A stretch of DNA of 59,515 nucleotides from Endotrypanum monterogeii (taxonomy: Eukaryota > Euglenozoa > Kinetoplastea > Trypanosomatida > Trypanosomatidae), in NCBI GenBank assembly GCA_000333855.2, contig CM007320.1, positions 2,443,164-2,502,678 of the forward strand, read 5' to 3'. The stretch's first letter is position 1. Each line of letters starts with the position of its first letter. Shown piece after piece: positions 38,001 to 44,567 of the stretch. Made by a program: the position numbers and the translations under genes. Below the pieces are notes generated by a model. That model was not told the origin of the DNA. It made no database searches and saw only the letters and a program-made list of their open reading frames with translations.

Positions 38001-40890
38001 CCTGCAGCCGCACAGACGTAAGTCGCATCGACACCGTTCTGGTCATCGGCTAACTGCGTCTCTGGAAAGGCGACGCACTGACAGCAAGTCAAGAAAAAGA
38101 TCAGGAGGAGGCAGCAACTCAGATGTCGACGCCGCGCCCACACACCGCCGGAAGGACCGCTGCTCCAAGGGCAACTACCCACATGAGGAGGGGAGGGACC
38201 ACCAGACTTTTCGTTCGCGTCAACGATGCCATCGCTGTCTCCGCGAAAAGCGCTTCGCTTCACGACACAGGCGTGATAGACTACGGCCAGAGGACGCCGG
38301 CGCAGCAACTGCACTGTGGGTGCACTCTCCTCGGCGGCGTGCACACGAGGCGGTCATGCAGTGGGGGTCTAGTGACGCTTACTTCCCGGACCAGCGCTGC
38401 GTAGCGCAGAAGGCTGGCGGGCAGCTGGTCTCAGACGCTTACCCGCCGCACCCGTACCGTGTGACACTGCCGTTCGCATCGATTCTGCCGAGAACTTCCG
38501 GGCAGGAAATGCCTACGAGAGGCAAAGAATGTAATAGTTGGCCATCGGATCCTGACAATGGTGACATTAAACGCGGGGCGGAGCATCGCCGCCTCCATTG
38601 CTACCGGGGTAGCCGCTCTCTGTCGCGTGTAAAACATAGAGGGGAGGGTGACGACGTCTTGCTGAGCAGCCGTAAGCATCGGATACCCCGAGATCGCGAT
38701 CGTACTCGGGGCAGCCCCCGGCGCGCGTCAAGCGCCTCGGTCTTTCCAACATTGTCATGGGTGTCTGAGGGCTCCAGCGGGAGAAGCAGTGCTTACAGTG
38801 AGGATGATCGAGACACGGAAATAGATGGCCGCACTCACCGCGGCTGCGCTACTGCACGGGTAGGTGTTGCACCAGGGACGGATGAAGCAGTTACGCGGGG
38901 CTTTGGGAGAGCTCAAGTGCTGGGGTCGGGGAAAGAGTTTGGCGAATCCCCGCAGGCCTGGGATGACGGTGTTAGGCAGAATCTGAAGGGGCCGCTGCAG
39001 CAGTCCATTTTCGTCGAGGATCCAGACTGGGGAGAGCGTGACGCACAGCCACCCCTCGACCTAGAGCGGGGCTCAGCAGGTGCGCCGGGCAGATATGCTA
39101 AATTGGATGCACATGTGTCTGAGTGTAGTGGGTCGCCTGCGAACGCCGGGGCAGGCCGCAGTGCAGGGGGCTCCTGGCCTGTGCGCGGGAAAGATGCATG
39201 CGACAGAGGCATGCAGAGCATCGGATTCGAGAGGTCTCCACGGCGTGTCGACAGTGTAGATACCCCCATGCAGAAGCCGTCTGCAGGCGACAATGATGGT
39301 GTCCTTCCCTCAGGTGTACCCTTCCCGAGGAAGGGTATTGCAACACCTTCGTCATTTCCCGCGTGTTCGGCGATAGACGGAGAGGTTCCTGGCTTCCAGG
39401 TTCAGCGCGGTGGTGCACACGAGCTGGCATTCGTGTCTACCGAGAACGTGAAATATTCTCGTCGAGATGACGTGGGTACCACCGGGACCAGCTCAGGGAG
39501 TGGGGGGCAGTATTCCGCAGACAAGCAACCGGTGGTGCTTCCACAACACGGCGATGTCTTCTACCGTGACAGCGCCGGCATCTTCCATCGTGTCACCGAT
39601 AGGGATTTACTTAGTGTATTGGAGTGCGAGGCGGGGGGGCGCTCCTCACCTCGACATCTTCGCAGTCCATCAAGGGGATCGCGCCGCCCGCTGTTCATTG
39701 TTCACAACCCCACGCCATCTATCTCAGCAAACGGGGGAAGAAAGTCGTGCGCAGTGTCACCGGCGCTGTCGCGCCGTGGCTGGCGAATCACAAATCCCTC
39801 CAAACTCCTGGGGTGTGCACGCCTCAACCCTTACTGTTCTTCTTGCCGCGCCAAGTACAACCTCATCTTCGTCGATCCCCATATGCGGCCAGTTCAGTGG
39901 ACGTCGGCGCACTCTGCAGAGTTGGATCAAATGGGTGACTGCCGTATCCACAGCGGTTATCTGTTTGGTGGCGGCGACACGGAGTCTACAAGAGACGCAA
40001 TGCTTGTCCAGCAGCGACTTCGGTCGGCAAGGATGGCGACATGGCCGCAGTTGCCGCGCCTCGGCAAACACCACCTCCTCGTGCATCAGGAAGATCTCGA
40101 TGGTCCGCTGCGCCACTTGGCCCCGCCACCCCAGGGACGTTTCGTTTCCGTTGCGTTTGAAGAGGATGAGCGGGTTTGCCCCCCCCTGGAGCTTCGCCAA
40201 CGAGTGCCATTGGTCTCTGCGTCCGTCCGCCAGACTTTCACTCTTTCGCCGCGTTCAGCAGCGCTTTCACAACCGGCGCGGCGGTCCTCGCCGCGGGCGG
40301 CATTCAGCGGTGCGCTGCAGCCCGACGCCTTTGATGCGAGGGACAAAACCAGGAGTCGCTCACCCGCCTCGAGCGTTCCTTTATGCCCTGGCGTCATGCA
40401 AAACGCTGCAGACAGTCATGGTGGCCGTTTTGTTGACCGAAAGCCTCCTCGAAACTCTCCTCGACACGAGCGCAGATATATGGATTCCTACAACACGGCA
40501 AGCGTCGACGGTGTCTCCAGTCCTCAGCCGGGGGGATATACGGGGGTGCCGCTCGCGAATAGTGGTCAATTGCCGGTGCAGGGTCATTCACTATCGGAAA
40601 CGGTGGCGACCGTAAGAGGAGCAGCTGGCGGTGACGCCACGGTGGGTGCCGGCGCGTCGCTCGTCGCATCGGGGACTGCTACCGAGGCATCGGACATTGC
40701 CGCTTTGTGTCAGGAGGAGCGCCAGATCAAGAAAGCACTAAAGCAGCTTCTGTGGCATGACTTGCCTCGGCAGCGAGGAACCACCGAGTGGGAGCACTAC
40801 GTCCGCTCACTCAGTGCTGGGCTCCGACAGCAGCTCCACCTTGGCCTATCTCCACCGTCTCTGCCTTTAGTGCAGGTAGAGAAGAAGTAA
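32011..40890 (+). CDS. Giant (2,959-residue) low-complexity protein with U1/matrin-like zinc finger
   Basis: An uninterrupted 8.9-kb frame; I do not recognise the protein. Visible elements: a U1/matrin-like C2H2 finger (C185-x2-C188-x11-H200-x5-H206), a feature of some RNA-binding proteins; a charged helix at about 416-460 (RERRRVRELERQLHKYLYYR, then ACVRRWYGVMF), which may be a coiled coil or IQ-like segment; long Ser/Pro/Gly-rich linkers; a His/Arg/Lys/Ser-rich tract near 1990-2050; and near the C-terminus a compact region with C2602, C2609 and C2612 (PYCSSCRAKYNLIFVDP) running to about 2740, probably the most ordered part. A last helix (EERQIKKALKQLLWHDLP) lies near residue 2905. There is no membrane segment. 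The start is the first ATG after a strong acceptor. A structural or RNA-associated role is only a guess. Confidence 0.85.
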   Translation: MSDKERSEQLCSSDTTSRQVSSPGIGATLSHQINTNPGASHETHGSGHAANEEGFALQPKGEEAALRPESRQGYEEGSSNSLATFAQIGHVVPTPLHIRALAHAPNYTFPSVSAALPSWVDPSTALQPSPASCMQASSNAMETPYSAAAPRGGLAPGSCPLYGVRSEIHERAGALGSQRRGDIHCAVCALSVPRSAWAVHQSAAAHQRRLREHAIASDGGGNNSNTSSARIRTVEAPSPSMGHSTLSSAVEQPQRHAVPKSTQQAAATERPSVRTPAQARDRRHRHSQVPPAVVGRLSSRGRQRRVDLANSYTTPEKCSTSSNESRSGSGQPEGSAACAHLGVDCTSHVTLLQQTAPPPVSVAARTPTSSFELPPVSLPCFSEESSASGVAHAVLSPGKTLELTERVAPVHYVELTSEQRERRRVRELERQLHKYLYYREKRLLSACVRRWYGVMFSKATAPIADLSLPKRLGGAHTRSDAFCSPRNCAVTSLSSATPDIVHIRATSPSPSPSPISEAPPSRVDAVACRFGVRSVPQDSMGPAATGSMLDTMPPRKSSDSHYSHGRAASICEDNAPIIARRSDTQRPVSPRASMPGGGESTVKGGPEVCGAKCVMTSEFEGVHHMRTEHAGVVTTSEAAAPTPVPFLTTHVKSYAHVYVAADGHISPAEVHSRGDDDNAEDKTQDLEVMRTDVRWVVVRPASRLAVACSSSSESSSGVTDGKDLWCAVGRGDAARASAAAAAAATSFDGKEAVDFPVDRPGGGTAWGPMRSDGARQGGNNCVPPQYATEGDRVTESVGLRSLHQPFVLQHEYDFGRHEGGIEGDACEHSIGPAPLSQRLPEQSLDEPSHTKRHPQSCSANAEGLIPRSKKSPHGFNGAQRAEESRLTLRTLAQHGEGEKKSGCVPQVHQPLSPAVVSDEDIAAFTHVLIGTEAEVSDGGSAVRADGSRRHVQTPVRGVGERVAERNDSGFAANTTAASASASGAYTGDAEAGQDLCKLPMFASRVTEKDQATYTSQAEPLYRQSNLEESLPPHPSHAPPLARGRSGSSESLRCTLAKASSSSSSSTLTDALHESSSSFPSSLSSRSTNTVNDRDVAGPTTCLSLLPQQRVCQGCRPEDAGYTHMSSTNFQALREDTSDNQHRHGIELKVPMVRSPRRLTKPHPTACGEAAAHGKEDSNTMLGHPSDYRLSSAPLMTQHTRRLGATTTTTPPRIADICHVLTGVSGRDATRIAASGALKHSNSDSPHGRRHRRRKHGMNPALRLPKTMLALHMLSVRRTGSSATPLPQYALGECDSKWESDAAPVPAESNDPVVLEERNAESQLLSPPCGHRYNITDQSSTGNSGGGGGGAGLSSFPSSRLRVRRGSKESEGSRGAELLSIEGDEKAFPACVDGLASSVDEGGQRQGADAPEKTSTLGKEECMSEALLPSAPPPNGVSIAQSSALPSLPSSTALSERDIRTAFCAPPAVQAPRQPSPSPASSLVLKSTSDPGLAESLRGRSRDQAGLEAQRPSLSIPVSTDLPHHLDFEHRGGTVEQEWDLGLDKASSTGARQAQVVGGVIEGAVPSHADVAHALHSPSRAAPSEPVGVRVRVAERVPSPHTRHFHKTISDGPAAVLPSTNRFLAGTSSSFRRGLASAVRQTESATPIAAQVSRHLDTSRGATQCIHQSSDGQSLSLDQHITVTLTTSAAINFNGNESLQFRSPVFPCPVAKTMSNAPQDGHCSTPTADALDSKFPLCCGGGPVDITPPRASDASRVLVGSSHPALNDTPSLEVPALNARGDRVDFAEKRSCPASSERVRERDPRGSAATEAPVGVRAAHANSSGQKDVLPPDPSPAYSSEPCAGVQPSVLDMGCPSFDRGMSPGGVAGLPEATGADALTSEAVPAAVVATHLGISSSLDVMPTAHPYCYTAIKGGSPRLRSTNNGDRSEGGHSAITSLRWPLDAPPFLLQSVPSGASDQTADASHSPPALTAAKAARHGAADELPRRSSSLHARSADLQPHRRKSHRHRSGHRLTASLERRRTDSKSRKRSGGGSNSDVDAAPTHRRKDRCSKGNYPHEEGRDHQTFRSRQRCHRCLREKRFASRHRRDRLRPEDAGAATALWVHSPRRRAHEAVMQWGSSDAYFPDQRCVAQKAGGQLVSDAYPPHPYRVTLPFASILPRTSGQEMPTRGKECNSWPSDPDNGDIKRGAEHRRLHCYRGSRSLSRVKHRGEGDDVLLSSRKHRIPRDRDRTRGSPRRASSASVFPTLSWVSEGSSGRSSAYSEDDRDTEIDGRTHRGCATARVGVAPGTDEAVTRGFGRAQVLGSGKEFGESPQAWDDGVRQNLKGPLQQSIFVEDPDWGERDAQPPLDLERGSAGAPGRYAKLDAHVSECSGSPANAGAGRSAGGSWPVRGKDACDRGMQSIGFERSPRRVDSVDTPMQKPSAGDNDGVLPSGVPFPRKGIATPSSFPACSAIDGEVPGFQVQRGGAHELAFVSTENVKYSRRDDVGTTGTSSGSGGQYSADKQPVVLPQHGDVFYRDSAGIFHRVTDRDLLSVLECEAGGRSSPRHLRSPSRGSRRPLFIVHNPTPSISANGGRKSCAVSPALSRRGWRITNPSKLLGCARLNPYCSSCRAKYNLIFVDPHMRPVQWTSAHSAELDQMGDCRIHSGYLFGGGDTESTRDAMLVQQRLRSARMATWPQLPRLGKHHLLVHQEDLDGPLRHLAPPPQGRFVSVAFEEDERVCPPLELRQRVPLVSASVRQTFTLSPRSAALSQPARRSSPRAAFSGALQPDAFDARDKTRSRSPASSVPLCPGVMQNAADSHGGRFVDRKPPRNSPRHERRYMDSYNTASVDGVSSPQPGGYTGVPLANSGQLPVQGHSLSETVATVRGAAGGDATVGAGASLVASGTATEASDIAALCQEERQIKKALKQLLWHDLPRQRGTTEWEHYVRSLSAGLRQQLHLGLSPPSLPLVQVEKK

Positions 40891-41291
40891 CGTTTCCTTG
40901 GCTATGTTGCAGAGGGATCGCATCACACTGGCACACACGTAACTGCATGAGGGCTGAGGTGAGTGTGTGTGTGTGTGGGAGGGGGGAAAGTGGAGAGGAT
41001 GCGTGGTTGTCGAGGGGGGCATCGGGCAGGAGCTTATTATAGTTTTGCTGCGCTCGTGACTTCACTTGTAGCGAATCATCGCGTGTGTATTTCTATCGGT
41101 GGCTGCTTTCAAGTGCTTCGCACCTTTTCTTTTTTGTGTAGGATAACATGCGTGCTTATCAACACTTGCACACCCACCCACACGGGTGTCGATAAGCCAG
41201 TCTCTCTTCCTCAGACACATGTGAACGAGCGAGGGGGTGCGCGACCGCTGATGTGGGCTTCTTTTTATATGTGTTGTCTTCATCTTTGATA
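40891..41291. other. Intergenic sequence after the giant gene
   Basis: About 400 bp of probable 3' UTR with a short (TG)n at 40961-40976. There is no gene here. Confidence 0.7.
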
Positions 41292-41597
41292 TGTCGGACT
41301 GTTAAAAAAAATCGCTACTGTGGCCCTTCACGTGCGTCGCCCCCTCCCTCTTCCTAGGCGTTGTACCAATGTTATGGCGGACTTGTTCGTGAATGAGTAT
41401 CACCCGAATCGCATCGTCTCCTGCTACTCATCTAAGGGATTTATATTTCGCTTTTTTTTCTTTTAGCATCTTGCGAGGTGCGCCATCTATTCACCAGGAC
41501 AAACTCTGGCTTGGGGGGGTGGAGGCGTGATGTGTAAAGCCGCTTGGTTCGACGCAACTGTTTAACATCGATCACAGACAGACAGCGTTGGAAGACG

Positions 41598-41639
<42 letters not shown>

Positions 41640-41667
41640 CAACACACACTATATATATATATATATA
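41292..41667. repeat. Copy 1 of an assembly-duplicated block
   Basis: This block matches 41780-42154 at a fixed offset of 488 bp through most of its length. Differences cluster next to the CA array (three mismatches near 41590). It includes a duplicated acceptor (AG 41465-41466), a (CA)n array and a (TA)n array. It is probably one locus present twice because two overlapping contigs were not merged. Confidence 0.85.
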
Positions 41668-41769
41668 GTAGTAGTAGTAAGTAGTAGTCGACGTACGTCG
41701 ACGACGACGACGACCGTACCGGGTTACGGGGTTCGGGGGTTACGTACGTTCGTTCCGTCGTACCGTACC
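41668..41769. other. Probable pyrosequencing noise at a contig end
   Basis: About 102 bases in which every change of base moves forward one or two steps in the cyclic order T-A-C-G and never three. In ordinary DNA about a third of changes would be three-step. This fits 454-type carry-forward noise at the end of a poor read. It should not be interpreted biologically. Confidence 0.85.
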
Positions 41770-41779
41770 NNNNNNNNNN
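41770..41779. other. Assembly gap (10 N)
   Basis: A ten-N scaffold join between the two copies of the duplicated block. The true gap is probably negative, that is, an overlap. Confidence 0.98.
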
Positions 41780-42085
41780 TGTCGGACTGTTAAAAAAAAT
41801 CGCTACTGTGGCCCTTCACGTGCGTCGCCCCCTCCCTCTTCCTAGGCGTTGTACCAATGTTATGGCGGACTTGTTCGTGAATGAGTATCACCCGAATCGC
41901 ATCGTCTCCTGCTACTCATCTAAGGGATTTATATTTCGCTTTTTTTTCTTTTAGCATCTTGCGAGGTGCGCCATCTATTCACCAGGACAAACTCTGGCTT
42001 GGGGGGGTGGAGGCGTGATGTGTAAAGCCGCTTGGTTCGACGCAACTGTTTAACATCGATCACAGACAGACAGCGTTAGAGTACG

Positions 42086-42133
<48 letters not shown>

Positions 42134-42154
42134 ACATATATATATATATATATA
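41780..42154. repeat. Copy 2 of the duplicated block, continuous with the next gene
   Basis: The second copy runs without a break into the gene at 42162 and is likely the correct version. It holds the acceptor, a (CA)n array (about 42087-42135) and a (TA)n array (42136-42154). Confidence 0.85.
41937..41954 (+). promoter_or_regulatory. Trans-splice acceptor for the gene at 42162
   Basis: A strong T-rich tract ends CTTTTAG, with AG at 41953-41954. The 5' UTR would be about 207 nt and would contain both the CA and TA arrays. Confidence 0.65.
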
Positions 42155-42161
42155 GTGTGAA

Positions 42162-43547
42162 ATGATGGCATCGGCAGCAGCACCTATGGGGGGGTCTAGA
42201 TTTCCTGGCGCCTTACAACTTGGTCATCTTTCTTTCTTCTCTGTCCTCGGAGGCGCCATCACACGGGCAGCGCTGCAGCAGGTGCAGCGTGACGTTGACG
42301 TCATTAGCAGCGTTTCGGCCTCGTTGGGTGGCTCTCCTCTTTCTGGGGATCGCTTTGCGCCGGCACCAACCTCGGGGCAACCGTCCGGTGCTTTGGATAG
42401 TCATCCACTGCAGCGCGTGCTTAATGCGCTTCGCGCGGCCCATGTGAGTAGCTCGGCAGAAAAGGGAAATGATGAGGCACCTCCAAAGTCGGAGTCGACT
42501 TCCATCTCTGCCCGCGACGCTCTTATCGATGCTTTTGGTGTCTCTGTGGGCTCCTCTCTCTACCGGGATTGGGTGCAGGCACCGCGACGACGAATCCGGC
42601 GCATTGTATACGGATTGGCTGCTACGGTGCGAGAGCGTTACCTTCCCGTGCTCGCGGACTACTATGCCTCTTTCAAGCAGGAGCGGGTGGATGTTCATGT
42701 GCAGCTGTATCCATCCGCTGCGATACAGCAGACGGTTGTGCCGGAGGCTCTAAAAGAGTCCCTCGGGTTTTTCGCTGCCATTACAGTGCGGCGCTTATCG
42801 GCGCTGGAGGACGAGGTTGCCGTGACACGGCGGCTGCGTCGGCGCTATATGGAGGTTGCAGCGCAGGGTCAGACGCTTTCCAGTGCCCTCAGCTTTTGGG
42901 ATGATGTTTCTTATGGCGATGCGCCGCCTCCCGCTCTCATGGACTATCCGCCGCTAGGATTCGAGGAGGAATGCCACAGGCTCACCTCTAAGACCGTTCG
43001 GGCCGGCAGGAACTCGTCCGTCGCCGGCAGTGACCGTCAGCGAGGGCGCAAGGCTCAACGCGCTACCGACGAAGAGGATGACGTGGGTCAACCGGCGCTC
43101 TTGTTGGGTGTTGGGGAGGACCCGGCTACGCTGGCTGTCGTCCCTGGAAAGGAAGAGGTGGAGTGTGTACCCGAATGGCTGCAGCCTCCACAGCTCCTTT
43201 GGTCTAATGATGAGCTCGGTGACCGGCAGTTGGCAGTGGCGTCCTCCACTGATGCATCCACACCTGTTTCCCATCTTCGCTACGCGTCTGTTGGCTTGCT
43301 AGCAGTGGTGTACGTGCACACCTCCGGAATGGCATATGTTGGCTATCCGCAGTGTTCAGGCACATCATCAGTGAACATATCGACTGACATTTCTCTTCAA
43401 CCGCACAGCAATGTGCCGGCAGTCTGCCCTTCGCCGGTTCCTCCAACGCCTCTGCCGCAATCACAGCAACCGTGTCTAGGGCCCATCTACTCGTTGCCTA
43501 TGAGTTCTTCTACCGGGTTCGTGCGCAGCCTCCTAGGTTTGAGCTGA
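42162..43547 (+). CDS. Helical protein of unknown function
   Basis: A 461-residue protein I do not recognise. It opens ATG-ATG only 7 nt after the (TA)n array. The N-terminus is Ala/Gly-rich and hydrophobic in part (about 15-35). Residues about 115-245 look like a helical, Arg-rich domain (DWVQAPRRRIRRIVYGLAA, AITVRRLSALEDEVAVTRRL). The C-terminal 200 residues are Pro/Ser-rich and probably disordered. The folded middle part supports it as a real gene. The start is the first ATG after the acceptor. A mitochondrial location is possible but not shown. Confidence 0.75.
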   Translation: MMASAAAPMGGSRFPGALQLGHLSFFSVLGGAITRAALQQVQRDVDVISSVSASLGGSPLSGDRFAPAPTSGQPSGALDSHPLQRVLNALRAAHVSSSAEKGNDEAPPKSESTSISARDALIDAFGVSVGSSLYRDWVQAPRRRIRRIVYGLAATVRERYLPVLADYYASFKQERVDVHVQLYPSAAIQQTVVPEALKESLGFFAAITVRRLSALEDEVAVTRRLRRRYMEVAAQGQTLSSALSFWDDVSYGDAPPPALMDYPPLGFEEECHRLTSKTVRAGRNSSVAGSDRQRGRKAQRATDEEDDVGQPALLLGVGEDPATLAVVPGKEEVECVPEWLQPPQLLWSNDELGDRQLAVASSTDASTPVSHLRYASVGLLAVVYVHTSGMAYVGYPQCSGTSSVNISTDISLQPHSNVPAVCPSPVPPTPLPQSQQPCLGPIYSLPMSSSTGFVRSLLGLS

Positions 43548-44147
43548 AAGGGTGCGTGCTGATGGTAGCAACAACGAGGGGCAAACACATGTGCCGCGTG
43601 TAACTGTGGAGTCTCAATACGAGAAGCAAGTACCTCCAAGAGTCTAAAAAAAAAAACGAAACCCCTCTTTCTCTTACCCCTAAGCACACACGCGTACGCA
43701 CAGTCAGTGGCTCTGGGCGCGATCCAGGAAAGCTTTTTAGTAGAGCCTCTACGCTGAGTCCAAAGGACCCCCCCCCTGCCCCTGCTCCTCCAACTCCTTC
43801 CACATGACGTTTTTTTCCCCTCCTTCTGTTCGTCGCGCTAATACTGTGTGCCCCCTCGACGCAGTTATTTTCTGCCAGCCATCTTACATTGCCCAGCTCA
43901 ATCCAGACCTTCCCCCCCCCCTCATCATCACCTAGGAATACCTGCGCTGATCGTTCATTTCGGTGTCGCTTGGTATTATTATTACTAAATATATTGTGAC
44001 TAAAAAAAAATATATATATATATCATTGTGTTCCTGTTTTCACTCAACGGTTCCTCGTCTAGTTTATTTCTGAACCTTGTTTTCTCTCTTCTTTTTTCTT
44101 CTTCCCACCAAAGAACCTTTATCCGACCCGTCCATCACACAACCATC
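43548..44147. other. Intergenic region, unknown gene to cofilin
   Basis: A 600-bp spacer with poly-A, poly-C and poly-T runs, (TA)n at 44010-44023, and a T/C tract ending CCAAAG (AG 44112-44113), a possible acceptor 34 nt before the cofilin ATG. There is no gene here. Confidence 0.7.
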
Positions 44148-44567
44148 ATGGCGCTCTCTGGTGTCACGGTGAAAGACGAGGTCCGAAATGCGATCGACGA
44201 TCTGCGCATGAAAAAGAGTCGCTACGTTATGATGGGCATCGGTGCTGATGGGACGCAGATTGAGGTGATGGAGGTTGGTGAGCGAAGCAAAACCTTCGAG
44301 GACCTCAAAAACAAAATTGTACCCAACAAGCCGTGTTACGTGGCCTTCGATTTCGAGTATGTCGACACGGAATTGACACGCGAGAAGCTTATCCTTATCC
44401 AGTGGATTCCCGACGCATCCAGGCCACGTGAAAAGATGATGTACAGTGCCAGTCGTGATGCGTTGAGCACTATATCCGAGGGCTACCTCCCCATCCAGGC
44501 GAATGACGCATCGAGCCTAGAGACGGATGAGATTGTTCGGAAAGTGAAAAGCCATCGTTCGAGGTAG
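44148..44567 (+). CDS. ADF/cofilin
   Basis: A 139-residue protein with the size and layout of the actin-depolymerising factor/cofilin fold. It starts MALSGVTVKDEVRNAIDDLR, as in other ADFs. A central FDFEY block leads to the long actin-binding helix with EKMMYSASRDALS, matching the KM(L/M)YASS(K)DAL motif of the family. These proteins bind and sever actin filaments in the cytoplasm; a Leishmania cofilin is known to affect flagellum assembly and motility. Ser4 lies where regulatory phosphorylation occurs in other cofilins, but regulation here is not shown. The frame is open 120 bp upstream but without ATG; the chosen ATG sits in CATCATGG. The assignment is firm. Confidence 0.95.
   Translation: MALSGVTVKDEVRNAIDDLRMKKSRYVMMGIGADGTQIEVMEVGERSKTFEDLKNKIVPNKPCYVAFDFEYVDTELTREKLILIQWIPDASRPREKMMYSASRDALSTISEGYLPIQANDASSLETDEIVRKVKSHRSR

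Noticed and set aside
39467..40615. 382-codon open frame on the + strand
   Set aside because: It overlaps the giant gene in another frame, and the giant gene's frame continues uninterrupted through it. No domain.
41710..41745. GGGTTA-like motifs that resemble telomere repeats
   Set aside because: They fall within the flow-order noise before the 10-N gap and are not regular telomere units.
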